Assembly (NCBI GenBank): GCA_027422505.1
Contig: JAPQWV010000001.1
Coordinates: forward strand, 6,696,001 to 6,760,000
Length of the DNA stretch: 64,000 nt
Source: Craterostigma plantagineum
Lineage: Eukaryota; Streptophyta; Magnoliopsida; Lamiales; Linderniaceae
Direction: 5' to 3'
A program made the position numbers and the translations under genes. This document shows positions 33,701 through 45,599 of the stretch, in pieces (the first letter of the stretch is position 1; every line of letters begins with the position of its first letter). The notes beneath the pieces are model-generated. The model was not told where the DNA came from. It made no database searches and was given only the letters and a program-made list of their open reading frames with translations.

Positions 33701-33833
33701 GATGACAATGGGTAGGGTACGGGTAGCCCACTTAGACTCACCCAAATCCAATTAAATAGATGGGTATGGATCCTACCCAATCTTTGATGGGTTTATTGGG
33801 TATGGACCCAAATCCATTAAATCTAACGGCAAG
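33701..33833. mobile_element. hAT terminus, truncated
   Basis: Begins TAGGGATGACAATGGGTAGG and continues with repeated GGGTAnGG/ACCCA words. The opposite end is missing. Confidence 0.5.
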
Positions 33834-33893
33834 CATAGTAGGTAAATAAATGTTTTACATTTGAAAGGGTATCACACACAAGTCATATATATG
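33834..33893. repeat. Left copy of a 60-bp inverted repeat flanking plastid DNA
   Basis: Matches the inverse of 34802-34861 at 56 of 60 positions. Confidence 0.9.
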
Positions 33894-34038
33894 CCAGCAA
33901 CGAGGAACTTCTGAATTCAAACATATATATATATATATAATATATATAGACCCTTTTAAGAAATAAAGTTTTTGATCGGAATATGAATAAAACCGAAAGA
34001 CCCTTTAACAATTAAAGGGTTAAAAGAACGAATCACAC

Positions 34039-34061
34039 TTTTACCACTAAACTATACCCGC
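34039..34061 (-). pseudogene. trnG-UCC: 5' exon of plastid trnG-UCC (NUPT)
   Basis: Minus strand GCGGGTATAGTTTAGTGGTA then AAA is the plastid trnG-UCC first exon. The group II intron start (GTGTGATTCGTTC) follows at 34038 and is cut at about 33947. Confidence 0.9.
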
Positions 34062-34750
34062 TACAATACGATTATTGTATACAAATGTACCTTTTGTCGA
34101 ACAAGATAATTGAGCATGATCAAGATAGGATCATCAAAGAATTAGAAAAATTAGAGTGTTGAACTTTTTCTTGGAGAGATCAAAATTTAATGCGATTTCG
34201 GTAAATAATTAAGAAAGTTTTCTTTTTTTTTTTTTGCTGAAGAAGATTGGAAAAAAAACTAAAACAATAACCAAAACGTGCATTGTGGAAGATCTAAAGT
34301 TTTTTTTTTTAGTTCGGAAAATGAAAATAAAATCTAACAATAAAAAGGATAGAAATCTTCTTTGTTCTTTTTTTGTTGCTTGAATATTAAATTGAATATG
34401 AATATATAATAAATAAGAAAGTGTAAATCATATATCAGAATTCAGAAATTCGTTGGAATACAAAAATGGCCCGGCTAGGTACTGACCAGGCCAGGCCATC
34501 AGACGAAATCAGAATATGAAAGAAAGGCCTTTCGAACAAAATCAACACAAAGTGGTCTTCCTTATTTTTCTTTAGTTCGATTGTTGGCGCGTTCGAATCC
34601 CTTTTTTACATAAAGGGAAATTCTTTATTTGTCAATTTCTCTATATGTATATATATATATACATATATATATCGAAATATAATAGAGAAAGAAGAGAGAA
34701 AGAAAGACTACTTACATTATGTGTAATGTAAGAATTATTTTTTTCAACTG

Positions 34751-34800
34751 GGAGAGATGGCTGAGTGGACTAAAGCGTCGGATTGCTAATCCGTTGTACG
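34751..34800 (+). pseudogene. trnS-GCU: 5' half of plastid trnS-GCU
   Basis: GGAGAGATGGCTGAGTGGAC through the GCT anticodon loop (TTGCTAA) to GTTGTACG. It stops in the variable arm, where the fragment at 27295 begins, with a one-base G overlap. Confidence 0.9.
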
Positions 34801-34801
34801 G

Positions 34802-34861
34802 CATATATATGACTTGTGTATGATACCCTTTCATATGCGAAACATTTATTTACCTACTATG
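34802..34861. repeat. Right copy of the 60-bp inverted repeat
   Basis: Starts one base after the end of the plastid trnS half. Inverse of 33834-33893 with 4 mismatches. Confidence 0.9.
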
Positions 34862-35521
34862 ATATGAGAAATTTAGGGACCCTTAATAAAACCAATTTGT
34901 AATAGGATGGAGAAAACCTTTTGAGGTTTGAAGACCTTTTATTTTATTCGATGCGGGACAATCCACTTCTTTTAATAATCTCAACATAAGAGATACACGG
35001 ATTGCAACGAATTTAATATGAGAAACTTGGTCATAATCCCAATAAATTATTCTAAGATACAAGCCTAAATAAATCATTTTCTAACTTAGCCAATCAAACC
35101 AACAAAAAATCTTTTTGCTGCTAGACAAAGATGTACGAGTACTAATGCAGAGTGTACCATCCTGTTAAGCTGGTAAATGAAGTTGCATTGCAATGAGAAG
35201 CGTTCTAATTTATAAACAATGAGCCAATGGTACATACAAAAATGCTGAATGCACAACTAATGAAAGGGCGAGCACAGAAAATAGATGATATGAGGACAGC
35301 CGCACAGAAAAGAATGTTATGTTCCAAAATGTCAATCTTCTTCAAGGACTCAGCTACAGAAAAACATGGTCTTTGTTCAGAATTCAGATATTACAGATGA
35401 TTTCAAGCAAATCACCTCACGAGAAATAGCATATCAACATCACTTCAACAGAAAATTGGTCACTATGATAGAACTACTTACGGGGCAATACGATATAACA
35501 GGCACAAAACAAGGTAAATTT
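34862..35521. other. Intergenic DNA and shugoshin 3' flank
   Basis: No gene found. The part nearest 35521, about 200-300 bp, should be the shugoshin 3' UTR. Confidence 0.5.
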
Positions 35522-37982
35522 TCACTCGGGTCTACGCATTTTGGTATTTAGAGGAATCTCTTTGTAGGACTGAACCTTCATCACTGCCATGCGTGATGGT
35601 CTGAATGCAGACAATCTTCGCGATCCTTGAGATTCGCAATCCACAGAGGAACTGCGTTTGCTTCCTTCGGTTTCTATTTCCATAGAGGCATTTGAAGTAG
35701 ATGGTGTATCTTCAGGTATTGGATTATCAGGCGATGGACGTTGAGAAGGTTTTGGGTCGTTTGGCACATGAGATTCCTCGGACCCTTCTGATTCTGCTGC
35801 TGCTTTAAACATAGCAGACCGCCTCCTTGTCAATGGCCTGCAATTCGAGTATTTCCAAGTGCCAAAAAAGTAAGTATTATATCACAATAAAAAAAGATAA
35901 CAGGGACATTTGGAAGAAACACACACAAGCACCTCTTGTTTGTGGGGTTCTCAAGTTGTGACCTTTGGGACGAATCCAAACCTATAAACCAATGAACTAT
36001 TACTCAGCACTACTAACTTAAGTAGGATAATGCAAGATAATCATAGCGTTGAGTTAGTCACCATGTTGACGGATTTTCCTTTTTATAGTACGGGGCTTTT
36101 CAACTTCTTTACATTCTTCTGTGGGTTCACCTTCTCCAAGAGTATTGGTCGGCTTGATCTTTAGAAGGTCAAAAAAGGCAGAAGTAATTTGAGCATTTTA
36201 AAGAAATAGGTAACAAATACAATGCAAATAGTCGAAAGACCAGAGACAAGTTCGAAATATATCGTGGCAATACTCGCGCATGGAGGTGATGATGTATGGA
36301 GCAAAAGAATGTAAAGCTGTGCAGGGGAAATGTATGCTAGAACAATAGAAAGAGAAAAAAGAAAACAAGAAATTGCATTTTGGATCATACCTCAGCATCT
36401 GCACCTAGATTATTTGTTGGTTCGACTTTTTCCTGAGTGAAAGAGACTATATTAAATAACAATCTATGAAGACTTCCATCAAACAAACTAATCACAGGTT
36501 TCGAGGGCAAGACATATTTTAGTTCCCACATTGACATCAATGTCGCTGAGGGATGACTTTAACAACGACGCAAGAAGTCAGTGACAACAGTGATTTTTTA
36601 TATGCGAATTTAGTCTCATAGAGACACATACCTTGAGCTCCAACCTTCTTAAATTGAGCAGAATATTTTTGCATCCCAGCTCATGTTGTAGTGTTTTTAA
36701 CTGGAACAAAAAAATATACAAGCTAAACCAACAGTAGGTAAAAGTACTCTAAAGTTTAGACAGAGAAACAAAAAATAAGAGAAATTTCCAATTCAAGCTT
36801 TAGTGCACATACCTTATCTTTTCCAGAATTTAAGTCCTGAAAAAAGAAAAGGATAACATAACTGTGAAGTCTAGTCTAATGACGGAAATTTATGTAATGT
36901 TGAGATAAAAGAAGTAACAAGAAACTGACCGTGAGGATTTGGGTATTTGCCAGAGCGAGTTGTCGATTCTGTTCCTGAACTTTAAGTAGATTCACTTTCA
37001 TTTTCTCCAACTGAAGTCCACTCTGCTCAATAATTTTGCTAGAAGAAAACATTGGTAAAGAATCAAAGAATTTTAAATGACGGATAACGAACTATTGCAT
37101 CAATGATTAACAATCCAAAAGAAAGGATACTTTCTCTGCGCCAGCATCTTCACCAGATCAATGTTTTCCTGTATTCAGTCAAAATCCAAAGCCCAAAAGA
37201 TTTAGTACACAGAAAATAAGGTTCACAGCTCTCAACCACTAACCTACATATATATCAAACAAACTACCTTTTGAAGCTGTTCGATATGCTCTTTAGCAGT
37301 CGTTGGATTACACTGTGGTTTCTCATCTTGAATGGAAGGCCTAGAGTTCTGAGGCAAGTTGCTTATGTCCGCAAGCTTACGCCTCACAGCAGTTTGTGGG
37401 CATGCCTTAGCTGCTTTCGCAACTTTATCTTCACAAACAGAAATAAAAAAAAAAAAAGACGAGAGAAGTAAAACCGTAGCTAAGTGGAAAACAGAAATTG
37501 AAAGAAACAAACTTTGTTACGAAGTTATAGAACCCATATAAACCCCCATACACAGGACTACCTGACTTTTTCAAGCGGCTCAAATGCCGTAACACAATGG
37601 GTGAAGTGAAAGAAATGCAAAAAAAATTCGCAACCATCGCTCGGCTTAGAGGATAAAATTGAATATCAACTCGCCCGATCCCATAAGCTAATTACACCGA
37701 GAAACAGAACAATAAACCCTAACAAGATAAGTTGCACGAATGCAATTGGCATACAACTTCTCCAATCAACTCCTCTCAGCAGTCGCAACACACAGAAACG
37801 ATCAGCAAGTGAAACTACTCATCGAGAAACTCCCAATTTTACGAAGGAAGATCCGCATACAATCCATAAGAACAGAAGGCATATACTGGAAAACAAAAAA
37901 TTAAGTAGCATTCCAATGCGATACCTCCATTAGGTAAACAAACTTTAGTTTCCAAAATCAGAGGAACCTTCGACTTCGACAT
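35522..37982 (-). CDS. SGO: Shugoshin, protector of centromeric cohesion (10 exons, 320 aa)
   Basis: Shugoshins recruit PP2A to centromeres and shield meiotic cohesin (REC8) from separase. Exons (minus): 37982-37925, 37428-37268, 37168-37131, 37038-36930, 36836-36813, 36700-36632, 36432-36391, 36158-36062, 35981-35933 and 35837-35522. GT-AG throughout, summing to 963 nt. The N-terminal part has RRKLADISNL (as in plant SGO, RKKLSDITN) and then the conserved coiled coil, residues about 63-153 (NIDLVKMLAQRNKIIEQSGL; LKTLQHELGCKN). The C-terminal SGO box is at residues about 289-320 (RPSRMAVMKVQSYKEIPLN). Short for the family, mostly in the middle region. The exon 2 acceptor (GAAG before 37428) is the least certain junction. 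Start: first ATG, MSKSKVPLIL. Confidence 0.9.
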
Positions 37983-38330
37983 CAGTGCTTCTTGGCAGTG
38001 ACGAAGTTGCGAAGCCAGGTTGGAAAAACAAATACAAAAGTGTGAGGCTACTCAATTAGCTAGTACGATCCTCGTTATTTAACGGGCTTCAGTTGTGGGC
38101 CGGGCCGAGCCGGGTCGGGTTTAAACAATAACCAGACAACGATAAGGACACTTTCGAGCGCGGTTATTGTAAATGACTAAAACATCCTTGACCTTTCTCA
38201 ACTGGTCGACGCGAGGGTAATTTTGTCATTACACGTTGCACGTGAGTCATGAAACCATGTGCTTATTTCATCTCAATAAATACGGTCTGACCCACAAACA
38301 AACTCCTATTTGCTAGCAAGTTGAATTGAA
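37983..38330. promoter_or_regulatory. Short divergent promoter between shugoshin and the Gag1-like gene
   Basis: About 350 bp separate the shugoshin start codon from the first likely exon of the plus-strand gene. The region is GC-richer than its surroundings (GGGCCGGGCCGAGCCGGGTC near 38097). It holds AATAAATAC near 38275, which could serve as the plus-strand TATA box. Bidirectional use is inferred. Confidence 0.45.
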
Positions 38331-39612
38331 ACGTAGGGGAAAGATGCTCCTTTTCGGCCTTTGCTCGCCCTATAAATCTGCCCTCTTTCACTCCACAATC
38401 CTCTCTTTCGACCTCCTCGTTTGCTTGGCTTGGTGCAAAGGTATTCTGTTCCTCTTCTTTATGTATTTTTTTTTTTGTTTGATTTATTCACTTTTTCTTT
38501 CTTGTTTTTTTGTCCCTATTAATTCTTCGTTGTATTTGCCCGGTTTGTTTTTCCTTTTATGGTTAAATTGATGTCTCTTGTTGGTTTCGTTTGTCTTCCG
38601 TCCATGGGTAGGGCTGTTTCGTTTGTCTTGATCATGGGCTGATGGCGAATTTAAGAATTTGTGATGATTGAAAAAGGAGATTAATTTTTTTTAACCTCCC
38701 TATGTTGGGGGTTCATGAATTTGATATACATTGTTGCTTTTTGTTCCCTCTCTTTGTTTTTCTTCATTTTGTCGAATCCAATGGCTATGGCTATCTATTT
38801 ATGTTGGGGTGTGAGATTAATGCTCTTAGTCTCACGGATGATTAGGATATCAAGAAAATGTTGCAAACATCTTAATCGATAGGTGTCTTTTGATTTATAG
38901 ATTGAACTCGATCGATGATATCATTACTGGGCAAAACGATTTATTACACGGTCTCCTTCATGTGTTGGTTGAATAACTTTTTTGATCCATTAGTGTATGA
39001 ATCGTACTGACTTTAATCTTTAGGTGTTTCTTGATTTATAGAATGAGCTCGGTCGATGATATCATTACGGGACAAAACGATTTATAACTTTACACCGTGT
39101 CCTCCATGTGTTGGTTGAGTCATCTTTTTGATCCATAGTGTATGAATCGTACCGAGATTAATGCCTTCGTTCTTACACCGTTCATCCGTTTTCTCCTCTA
39201 ATGGCATATGTTTGGCGAACATTGAGTTTCATCAAGGCTGAAGATTTCCTACGAATCATTCATATTGCAGGCCACTTCTTCCCTGCCAAACCAAAGCTGA
39301 ATTTGGTTTGGAACTAGAAAATGGAGGATATATGTCGAGCTTTTGATTTATCGTCGTAAAACTTATCGAAAATCCATAGTTATAGAGTGTGATGGTTGTT
39401 TCTTGCTAAAGGCATATCATGGAATTCGTCAACGCTAGAACTACAGAGTATAGAGAAAAGAGACCCCTCGAAACTTCTAAGCTTTCCTTAATCAAAGAAC
39501 AGAAAAGGCCAGCAGAGAACAATGGAACTAGCCCTTCTCTATTCGTCAATCATGGTGCATTATTATGACTTTCTTTTTAGGCGTTTTATGCGTTTAAGGC
39601 CATATATTTCCC
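38331..39612 (+). other. Likely 5' UTR exons and introns of the Gag1-like gene
   Basis: A transcribed-looking leader (about 38310-38440) ends at AAAG|GTATTC and contains a short upstream frame starting MLLFGLCSPYK. A T-rich intron follows. A second leader exon may begin after TTGCAG at 39271 (GCCACTTCTTCCC...). 38990-39160 contains a near-duplicate of 38880-38990 (GATCGATGATATCATTA words). Exon limits are guesses. Confidence 0.4.
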
Positions 39613-40120
39613 ATGGATGAAATCGTCGCATTCGAATTATTTGCAGCTGCAATTGCATGGAACGAAGGTAGGAGAAAATGGATCGGAGATGCATCTCAAA
39701 GGCAAAAGAGGGTGCCCAAGGATCCAGTTATAAGGTACCATGGAGAACGATGTTGTAGTAAAAATATTAAATCAATTTTCTTACCTATGATTTCCGCAGA
39801 AAATGATTTCGAAATTGCTTTCTCCGTGACTGATTTTGCAGCTGGTCCATGGCTTATGAAGATTTGCTCTCGACTAACGACGCTTTCCCAGAGCGAATCC
39901 CGTTAACCGTAAGTCGTTTTAATGCAATAGTGTCGACTTGAGCATATATGTTATATACGAAGAGATTAAATCTAATTCAAGATTGTATAAATAAATAAGA
40001 GGCGACTTCGTCTAACCTTGATCAACCGCCCTAAATTGAATTTTTTACGCAACTTCTCTTTTGCAGGAGATGGTCGACTTTTTAGTCGATATATGGCACG
40101 ACGAGGGGCTCTACGACTAG
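39613..40120 (+). CDS. Gag1-like clamp (DUF4050) domain protein, short form (3 exons, 80 aa)
   Basis: Exons 39613-39734, 39842-39908 and 40067-40120, GT-AG junctions, 243 nt in frame. The product reads MDEIVAFELFAAAIAWNEGR, then RKWIGDASQRQKRVPKDP, ISWSMAYEDLLSTNDAFPER and IPLTEMVDFLVDIWHDEGLY plus D. The W(N/E)..R..W(I/V)G motif, the SW...Y(E/D)LL segment and the ending EMVDFLVDIW..EGLYD are the hallmarks of the plant Gag1-like clamp (DUF4050) family. Longer members carry an N-terminal CCFGC-type leader; this short form starts just before the domain. The biochemical role in plants is unknown; yeast Gag1 restrains TORC1 activity. Transcribed divergently from shugoshin. Confidence 0.85.
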
Positions 40121-40765
40121 TCGGCTCATTCCTCTAAGATGGGATAAAACGGCGGAAAAAAGAAAAAAAAAATCTAGGCCTTGACTCCTTGTCAACAACA
40201 CAAAGGGTCACATTCGAAGTGTAAAATTAAAATTGCAATTGTAGAATTAGTTATGAAAAGGTATTATTATTATGTGATAGTAATACTATTGTAATGTGAT
40301 TTTTAGAAGTTTTAGTTTTCATATTACATTAGAATACTATATTTTGTCACAAACAAGCAAAAGATCAGAAACATAGTCATGGTCTGAATCGACCCCGAAC
40401 TTCACTAGCTATGGTAATTAATCACCTCTGATTCGTGCTTTGCCTTTCGTTCTAAGTCCACATATAAATCACCTCTGGGGCATATATTTACTCACTATGT
40501 TTCTGTTTGGTTATTCTTCAATTAATATAGTTAATGATCTAAGTCCACAGTAACTTGGGCAGTACTAAAGGGCAAACTATAAGAGTTGGTACACTTGGGA
40601 GGAACTCACACTTGCCCGATTTAAATTAAACAGTTCAACTAGGAAGCGAATTGTCGGTAAATCAGAAAGTATTACAATATAAATATATGGAATTCTTTCC
40701 ACAGATAAAAATGACGAAAGCATGGTACCTTGCAAGAACCTATGAACTGCAGATGGAGGTCGCTT
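40121..40765. other. Shared 3' region between two convergent genes
   Basis: Contains the 3' UTRs of the Gag1-like gene (plus) and OST1 (minus), which converge here. Nothing else seen. Confidence 0.5.
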
Positions 40766-43741
40766 TCATTTCCGTAAGGATAGATCCATGTGGAGATATG
40801 CAATGGAGGTGACGAAGAGAAGGAAAAATGCAGAAACAAGCATCAGCGGTTCGGCGAGCATAAATATTGGGTTGAACTTATAGTGAACCTGAATTGGGAC
40901 GAAAAAATGGTACTTTTATGGACGATGGCGATTAAGCTACTTGTTTGTAAGAATGGGCTCTAACATTGCCGAGTCAAAAAGGAGACATGTTTAGCAGCGT
41001 GAAGCAGTAATAACACAGTTAAAGAAACAGTAATGCTCCAACCGCTCAAAAGTACATGGAGAGAATTTAGAAAGCTACCTGGAAAGGAATGTTATGCTCG
41101 GGGACTACGTTATTCTTCACCAGAACTAATACGGTCCTTCCGACCACATCGAGGTATGAATATTTCTTCTGAGGAGACACAAACAGTAATCAACGCATTC
41201 ATGAGAAGAGTTTTTTTTCTGAAGTTTCAATTTGAAAAGGATTACCTGGAAACTTTGTTTGACATCGAAAGGAACTTGTATGGAAGGATCCTTAGCTCCC
41301 TCAGGAATAATAACCTAAAGAGAACATTGCCATGTCAATAAGCAATTAACATCAAACGATAAAGATTTGAAAAAAAAACTGATATTCAATCGAAATTCAT
41401 GAAAGACAAAGTAAAATCCAGATGGATTATAGGGGAAGACAAATTATACTTTCACGGTTAACTTGTCCACCACGGTATCAGAAAGTGGGCAACCAAAGCT
41501 GTAATTTAGGTATCGTGCACCAGCGGCTGATTCAAAAAGATAGTCCTGCAACGGCACTCCATATCCAATGACAAATGTTGCTTTCCAGCCCCCAAATAAA
41601 GGATATCTAGGTTCGATCAACATTTCCGACTGCATAGAGGACAAATAAACCCGAAATGTTCTCTGTTAGTACGGTACAAGTGTAAATGCAACGACACATT
41701 ATTTACAAGTCAATAAGTCATGTTGATGTTCCTGATTTAACTTACTCTTCATGTTTAAATTCAAGAGAATCGGAAGACAAAAAGTACTTGACATTTATAA
41801 ATTGGAAAGCTTTCAGATATTCATGCATCTGCAAGCGAGGGTTAATGACATTCAAATTCAGATGTATAAAGAAGTCCATCACATCGTACTAGGCAAAGAG
41901 AATTAGTGCCCTGCTTAGACTATTGAAACTGGAGTTGCTTAAAACTGGAAATGGTTTTTTCTCTCTTTTCTTCAATTGCTTAAAAACTTTGGTTCCTAAA
42001 TTGCCTTCATTCCATCCAAATCATAACAAGAATTTAGAATTGTTACTCTTTAATTCCTATCAGGTATCTATAATAATTGTTCTTCTTGGAGAAGGTAAAA
42101 GATTACAATCTTCATATGATATTTGCACGATTTGCTATGGGCAATGAGTGAATATTACCTTCTTATAACCAGTGCGCAAATTTGATGTTGATATGTTCCC
42201 TATGCCATCTCTGTAATAGACGGAATGAACTCGTGGAGGCAGCTCAGCAATAAGGTGCTTAAAAGAAGAGACAGCACTAGAACCAGCCCCTGCCTGATAC
42301 TCAAGCCTGCAAAAGTAGAACCCATGAGGATAAAGGCAGTACCTAAGGTTTATCATCGGAAAGACAGAAACCTGGTCCCAAACCTTGAGAATACACCTTT
42401 GTGTTTTGCACCAGCGTGAGCCAACTTGTAGTGCTCTGTCACCTGGATACTCCCCCAGTGGGATATTTCTATCTCACGTTCAAGCTCCTCCACAACAGCG
42501 AATGGGTTATTATTTTCAAAATGAATTAGAACAGGGGAATACGAATATGGATCACGGTCCGCATAAGGCCCATATCTCAGTTCGGTACCAGCACGATTGG
42601 TGGGTTCTACGTGAGTGAATGATTCGACTTTCTTACTTGGCATCTTAACCACAGTAGCTTGCTCTTTGACAACATATGGTGAAAGTATTATTGCACTGTC
42701 ATGATAATATACCAACTGAGACTCTGACTGGCTTATTTCAACTGGAAAGGGCTCAAGAGAATGCGTCAAGACATAGAATAATTCTATGGTAGCAGTTTCG
42801 CCCTTTGCTAATGGCTTAAGCAATGACACAGCATAGTATTTCGTTCCATTAGGCCCGTCAGGTTGCTTACTTGGTTTAACCTCAAGAGGAACATACGATT
42901 TCTTCCTCTTCTTCCCAGATGCTAAAGCAGCTTTAACGATTGCCAGATGGTCAAACTGTGCAGGTGGGAATGCGACAAGAACTTCCGAAGCTGGTGCTTC
43001 CTCTATGTTTTCGACCTATTTCAAATATCAAATGCCATAGCCATAAATTTCAAAACCATGAAATTTTATATCTTCCGAAGATAACGCAAAACTCATTTTG
43101 TCAAAATAGGAAAAACTTCCTAATGCACTTAGAACCCTTTCATTACTGGAACTACCATGTACCATGACAATAACATCAATGACCATGAACTTTTACAGAA
43201 AATTCATATTTCAAGCAATCAAGGTTGCACTTCTAATGATCGTTTCGTAGTTACTTATCACAGAAAAGCTTTTAAACGAGCACGAACAAAGCAATAAGAA
43301 AAGAACATTATATGTTGTGAATAGGGAAATTGCCCTCTCTGTATGTACATGAAAAATATACACATCTGGCGCAACTACCAATACTTGAAAAAAATGTGGC
43401 CGCTCAATCCAGAAGTGAAACATCTAATTGAACTAAAAATTACCTTGAACGTCAGATAAACCCTAACGATATGCGAGGTAACATCAATCTGCACCAAAAT
43501 ATAATCACAAACCCAGATCAATTACCAACTGACATTGTAAAGACATATAAAATGGACAAAGATCAATATTGCCAAGTGCAAATCACGATCGCAGAAGAGG
43601 AAACATTCACATCTTCCTTCCTCGTTCTCTTACTTGGCGCTCGGCGTGAAGGATGTGGAGGCCAGGCGGCGATTCTGACGACGTCGTCACGGCGATCAAG
43701 GAGAGGCACAACGCCGACATGTAAAGAGCCGCAGCTGCCAT
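40766..43741 (-). CDS. OST1: Ribophorin I / oligosaccharyltransferase subunit 1 (8 exons, 464 aa)
   Basis: Subunit of the ER oligosaccharyltransferase that moves the lipid-linked glycan to Asn in nascent proteins. Exons (minus): 43741-43634, 43488-43444, 43015-42384, 42306-42159, 41629-41450, 41314-41246, 41168-41079 and 40888-40766; 1395 nt in frame. A signal peptide (MAAAALYMSALCLSLIAVTT) is followed by the ribophorin I domain: DVTSHIVRVYLTF, FPPAQFDHLAIVKA, THSLEPFPVEISQSESQLVY, AHAGAKHKGVFSR, EPRYPLFGGWKATFVIGY and VVGRTVLVLVKNNVVPEHN. One transmembrane helix (about residues 436-457, PLMLVSAFFLLFVTSIAYL) comes before a seven-residue tail ending LSLRK. The length equals the short plant form of the family; the long form has an extra cytosolic coiled coil of about 150 residues. 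No lesion seen. Confidence 0.93.
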
Positions 43742-43934
43742 TTCTTCACCAAGACTCGTCTCAGTATAAGCTAAGATGGCTGTATTAGTTTCGACAAAGT
43801 CTGAGGTTTTGGGACCAAAGAAAATTAATTTCTTCGGTGGAACGAATTAATAATAAATTTAAGAAAGTTATGTAAGCATTTGATGGTTTGAAATTTGAAT
43901 ATAATTAAGGACTAATCTGTAAACTCATTGTCCT
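43742..43934 (-). promoter_or_regulatory. OST1 upstream region, limited by MULE C
   Basis: Only about 190 bp separate the OST1 start codon from the target duplication of MULE C at 43935. The element therefore sits at the edge of the promoter. No clear TATA box. Confidence 0.4.
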
Positions 43935-43943
43935 TAATTTTAT
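43935..43943. repeat. Target-site duplication of MULE C (left)
   Basis: TAATTTTAT, repeated exactly at 48443-48451. Confidence 0.75.
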
Positions 43944-45599
43944 GGGGTTTCTACACTTAAATCCCAACTTGCAAACAAAAAAGACATTTCAGTACCTTGT
44001 CAGACCTATTTATATCTTAGGTACCTCTTTCAAAGTTTTCTTGCACTTAGGTACCTAATGGACGAAAATAGCCCCATCAAAACATGATATTACCATTTTA
44101 CCTAGCTTTTAACTTAAATTATACATAAAAAAAGAAAAATTAAATCAAACACATCGAACAATTCCCTCAGCATAATCTGCACTGATCTTCTTGCAACTCA
44201 TTCATGAGATCTCCCTCCCCAAATAGAATTAATCTTCTGAAGGTATTTTGCCTCGCCGATCGATTCTCGACATCTCTTACATGTGATGGTAAGTTTGGTA
44301 TTATTTTATTTTGAGTCGTGTTTTTCAGTTATATGCTAAATTCGGATGGATTATTGTTGTGATTAGCAATTCGAATACTTGATTGATTATGGGCTTTTTA
44401 TTTCGGTTATCAATTTGAGATTTCTGTGTAAAAAAGGGTTTTATAGGTTTTTCCGGTGTTTGAAATTTGGTCCTCGTATGCTTTGATTATGGTTGTTTTT
44501 GCTTGGACATAGATTGGCATCGATCTGCTTTGGTGGTGTTGTTCTAAGGATTCGATTATGGGCCATAAATTATTACTATACATTCTGGTACTCCTTGTTT
44601 TGTTAGTTTGGTACTCCTTATTTCAGTAGTTTGGTACTCCTTATTTTAGTAATTTGGTATTTCATGTTTGAAACGTATGGTATTGTATGTCAATAATGTT
44701 GGGGTTTTTCGTATACGGATTATGCAGTAATAGAATCAAACACAAGTTCAACCCAACATGTTGTGTGAAAATCATGACGATGATGCACGGACGATGCGAG
44801 AAAGGATTGGCCCTTGTTTATGTCCAAAACAAGAAAAGAACCTTGTTCAGAATATCACTGCTACTTTCAAATTGAGTAAGTCTTCGAACGTGGCATGATC
44901 GTCGTACTTGCGGAGAAGCCGAATCGATGTAGCGTTCGTATTGGCCATGTATTTTGTTACTATTTTTGTTCCAACAACCTTTTAGTTGCTCTTTTGTATG
45001 GTACTACATGATAATTTGAGGTTGCGTGTGAAATCTGTGGAGAATCAATAGGCATGTATCTAGTACCATTGCTGTTATTCCTTGAGTTTTTATGGTGGTT
45101 TACCTTCATCACGACTTCTGATATTTAGTTGAGATGATCTAACATTTGTCCGTCTGTGTTTTTATTAGGATTGGTCAATTGATTTGTGGATATTGTTAGG
45201 TTTCGAATTTGGTACTTATTATGTTGATTATTTGGTACTACATGATAAATTCTTTTGGTACCATCTGTTTGGGCAAATTGGTACGTCGTGTGTGAATAAA
45301 ATGGTACTGCTTCTTCATTACTCGCTAACAGTTTTGTTTTTTTGCAGAAATGGCACCAAATGCACCGCGTAACAGATCTGATCGTGCTTCTATGGTTTCT
45401 CGCATTTTACGTGACGAGCACAGTTGTATGCCTGAGCTGTTTGGTTAAGTTACTTGAATATGCTGTGAGACTGTTTGGAGACTTTGTTTATATAGGTTAA
45501 CTTCTTTTGAGTTGGGGATGAGACCATTTTGAGACTGTTTGGAGTTTCTTCATGACTCAGTGATGTTCGTTTGTTGTGTAATTTTGTAAATCTGTCCGT

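Larger units (their letters stand above)
33947..34800. other. Plastid DNA insertion (NUPT): trnG-UCC exon 1 to trnS-GCU
   Basis: From left to right: part of the trnG-UCC intron and its 5' exon (minus strand), the intergenic spacer, and the 5' half of trnS-GCU (plus strand). Gene order and opposite orientation are as in the plastid genome of most dicots. The segment ends exactly inside the trnS variable arm. Spacer identity beyond the two tRNA pieces is inferred from position. Confidence 0.85.

Noticed and set aside
34751..34800. A functional tRNA-Ser gene.
   Set aside because: Only the 5' half is present and the other half is 7.4 kb away in the wrong order. It is plastid-derived, not nuclear.
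41033..41341. Open frame of about 100 codons on the plus strand.
   Set aside because: It is antisense to OST1 exons 6 and 7 and their introns, which read clearly on the minus strand.
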